Shown: positions 6,155 to 7,075 of the stretch, one piece after another | Layout: each line of letters starts with the position of its first letter | Position numbering within the stretch: the stretch's first letter is position 1 | Assembly: GCA_035493895.1 (NCBI GenBank) | Contig: DATJHM010000234.1 | Location: 1 to 7,075, forward strand | Length of the DNA: 7,075 nucleotides | Source of the DNA: DATJHM01 sp035493895 | GTDB taxonomy: Bacteria > Chloroflexota > Ktedonobacteria > Ktedonobacterales > Ktedonobacteraceae | Reading direction: 5' to 3' | Notes under the pieces: model-generated | What the model was told of the DNA's origin: nothing | What the model saw: the letters and a program-made list of their open reading frames with translations, nothing else | The model's database searches: none | Program-made: the position numbers and the translations under genes

Positions 6155-6927
6155 GCTTCCTCCTCCTGCAACGTATAGTCGTACTTTGAGAGCGCATCCA
6201 GATGTTCCAGCCAGCCCTGCCACTGCGTGGTTTCTACAGCCTCGTTATTGAGGGCGAGTTTTTTGATCTCGAAGGTGCAGGCCCCCTTGCCCGTTGATTT
6301 ATTGCCACCCAGCCGCTCAATCATATGCAATCCTGCCAGCAGGAGCAGAAGAGAGCAGGTTGGCCCGGGTGACGCAAAACCAGGAGCAGGCATGCAATTC
6401 AGCGAGCCTTCGATTTTACCCTGGAAAAGAAAGTTGCGCAGGCCGAACTCGCTGGTATAGAGTGCTCCCTGAACAGAGGTGCGCGCGGGCCGTTCCAGGT
6501 GAACCTGCGTATAACTGCTCGTCTGCAAGTCAGAAGCGGAATTTTTTGTCAGATCTTTATCAAGCAAATCCCTCTCATCTTTTGTCAGATAGGCATCCTC
6601 AAAGAAGATAGGACCGGGATATTGCGGCGAACCGAAGATGCGTGTGCTCATGGAGACATAACCGCCCAGGCCCCAGAGCGCTTTATTGAGATTGTGAGGC
6701 GTATCGACACGATCCACATTGTCGGGTTTATAGAGGCGTTCAAGCTGTTCGCATTTCTCGCGCCACACGCCTTTCAGCGTAGATGCGGGCACATAGAGAA
6801 CGCCATTGCGATCGCGGACGACGGTGCGGTCCAGCAGGCCCGCGCGGAGCCCGGTGCCAAAATGGAACGGCATGGTGAAGAGCAGATCATAGTCCAGCGC
6901 AATATGATCAGTTTGCATGGTTGCCAT
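6151..6927 (-). CDS. Cas7-like RAMP protein (258 aa), type III-D effector subunit
   Basis: This is a compact Cas7-type RAMP. The first strand leads into FHFGTGLRAGLLDRTVVRD (21-39), then LYVPASTLKGVWREKCEQL (44-62), the equivalent of the PGSSLKG motif with the Gly-Ser replaced by Ala-Ser. Asp33 in LLDRTVVRD matches the Csm3 catalytic loop Asp. TRIFGS (95-100) lacks the preceding CxxC pair, so the zinc site of the other Cas7 proteins is missing here. The glycine-rich loop is divergent: RLGGNKSTGKG (205-215). The ATG at 6927 is preferred to longer in-frame starts because AGAGGA lies just upstream. The gene overlaps the previous stop by 20 nt. The C-terminal Glu-Glu-Glu-Ala is encoded by the same bases that form the csx10 ribosome site. 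It is likely a backbone subunit near Cas10/Csx10. Confidence 0.85.
   Translation of the reverse strand: MATMQTDHIALDYDLLFTMPFHFGTGLRAGLLDRTVVRDRNGVLYVPASTLKGVWREKCEQLERLYKPDNVDRVDTPHNLNKALWGLGGYVSMSTRIFGSPQYPGPIFFEDAYLTKDERDLLDKDLTKNSASDLQTSSYTQVHLERPARTSVQGALYTSEFGLRNFLFQGKIEGSLNCMPAPGFASPGPTCSLLLLLAGLHMIERLGGNKSTGKGACTFEIKKLALNNEAVETTQWQGWLEHLDALSKYDYTLQEEEA
6162..6167 (-). promoter_or_regulatory. Shine-Dalgarno of csx10 embedded in the upstream gene
   Basis: AGGAGG lies 7 nt before the csx10 ATG at 6154 and also encodes the Glu codons at the end of the 258-aa RAMP. It settles the csx10 start and implies coupling of the two proteins. Confidence 0.75.
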
Positions 6928-7075
6928 GGCGGTCCTCTCTATAAACAAAATCATATAGTTCGATGAAGTCGAGAATAGACGTACGATAGATTTCATAGGC
7001 TTGCTTGTCTGTATCATCGTCGCGGAACCAGGGAAAGGTGACGCGAGGGAAATCGATTGTTGGATGCTGGTTAGT
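6908..7075 (-). CDS. C-terminal end of a large upstream gene, possibly cas10; 5' part outside window
   Basis: Only the last 55 residues are present. The frame is open from the window edge to TGA at 6908-6910. Residues include PRVTFPWFRDDDTD and a likely amphipathic helix AYEIYRTSILDFIELYDF, ending in YREDRHGNHAN. The stop lies inside the next gene, giving a 20-nt overlap, so the two belong to one transcript. In type III-D operons the large Cas10 subunit often lies just upstream of the first Cas7/Csx10 genes, and Cas10 ends in a helical domain, so cas10 is the leading guess. None of the diagnostic parts (HD domain, zinc knuckle, GGDD palm motif) fall in the window. Another RAMP or accessory gene cannot be excluded. 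Confidence 0.6.
   Translation of the reverse strand, partial: TNQHPTIDFPRVTFPWFRDDDTDKQAYEIYRTSILDFIELYDFVYREDRHGNHAN

Noticed and set aside
6499..6966. 155-codon open frame on the plus strand
   Set aside because: It is antisense to the 258-aa RAMP and the end of the upstream gene; its composition is that of a reverse-strand shadow.
1..7075. CRISPR array, cas6, adaptation genes, tRNA or insertion sequence
   Set aside because: I see no spaced direct repeats, no Cas1/Cas2/Cas6 motifs, no tRNA-like cloverleaf and no transposase; nearly every base is accounted for by the operon.

Overview
The window is one dense block of genes, all read from the minus strand (right to left). It encodes most of a type III CRISPR-Cas interference complex, best matched to subtype III-D. 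That call rests on a Csx10-type Cas5-like protein, several different Cas7-like (RAMP) proteins and a Csx19-like protein in one operon. Base composition looks moderate (roughly half GC by eye). Type III-D loci of this kind are known from Chloroflexota and cyanobacteria, and a Chloroflexota host such as a Ktedonobacteria relative is my guess. Nothing in the window proves the taxon.

Order in the direction of transcription: the C-terminal end of a large upstream gene (6908-7075, possibly cas10); a 258-aa Cas7-like RAMP (6151-6927); Csx10 (4889-6154); a 166-aa helical protein of unknown function (4389-4889); a 157-aa Gln-rich helical protein that may be a Cas11 small subunit (3894-4367); a Csm3-like Cas7 (3008-3886); a Csx7/SSO1426-like Cas7 (1961-2974); a Csx19-like protein (1317-1934); a 371-aa Cas7-like RAMP with extra C-terminal sequence (205-1320); and a CARF/ring-nuclease-type gene that looks broken (1-181). 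Junctions are either overlaps (20 nt, ATGA, TAATG, ATGA) or gaps of 7-33 nt. This implies one polycistronic mRNA with translational coupling, and most starts have a purine-rich Shine-Dalgarno. No stretch over 300 bases lacks a gene.

By analogy with type III complexes, the Cas7-like proteins would form the backbone on the crRNA and cut target RNA. All four carry an Asp where Csm3 has its catalytic Asp. Csx10 would cap the crRNA 5' end, the small helical proteins would line the inner belly, and Cas10 (if that is the upstream gene) would make cyclic oligoadenylate. The CARF protein at the left edge would sense or degrade that messenger. There is no CRISPR array, cas6, cas1 or cas2 in the window, so crRNA supply and adaptation must be encoded elsewhere.

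The points most worth a second look are the apparently internally deleted, frameshifted CARF gene, and two separate small helical proteins where type III loci usually have one Cas11-type subunit.
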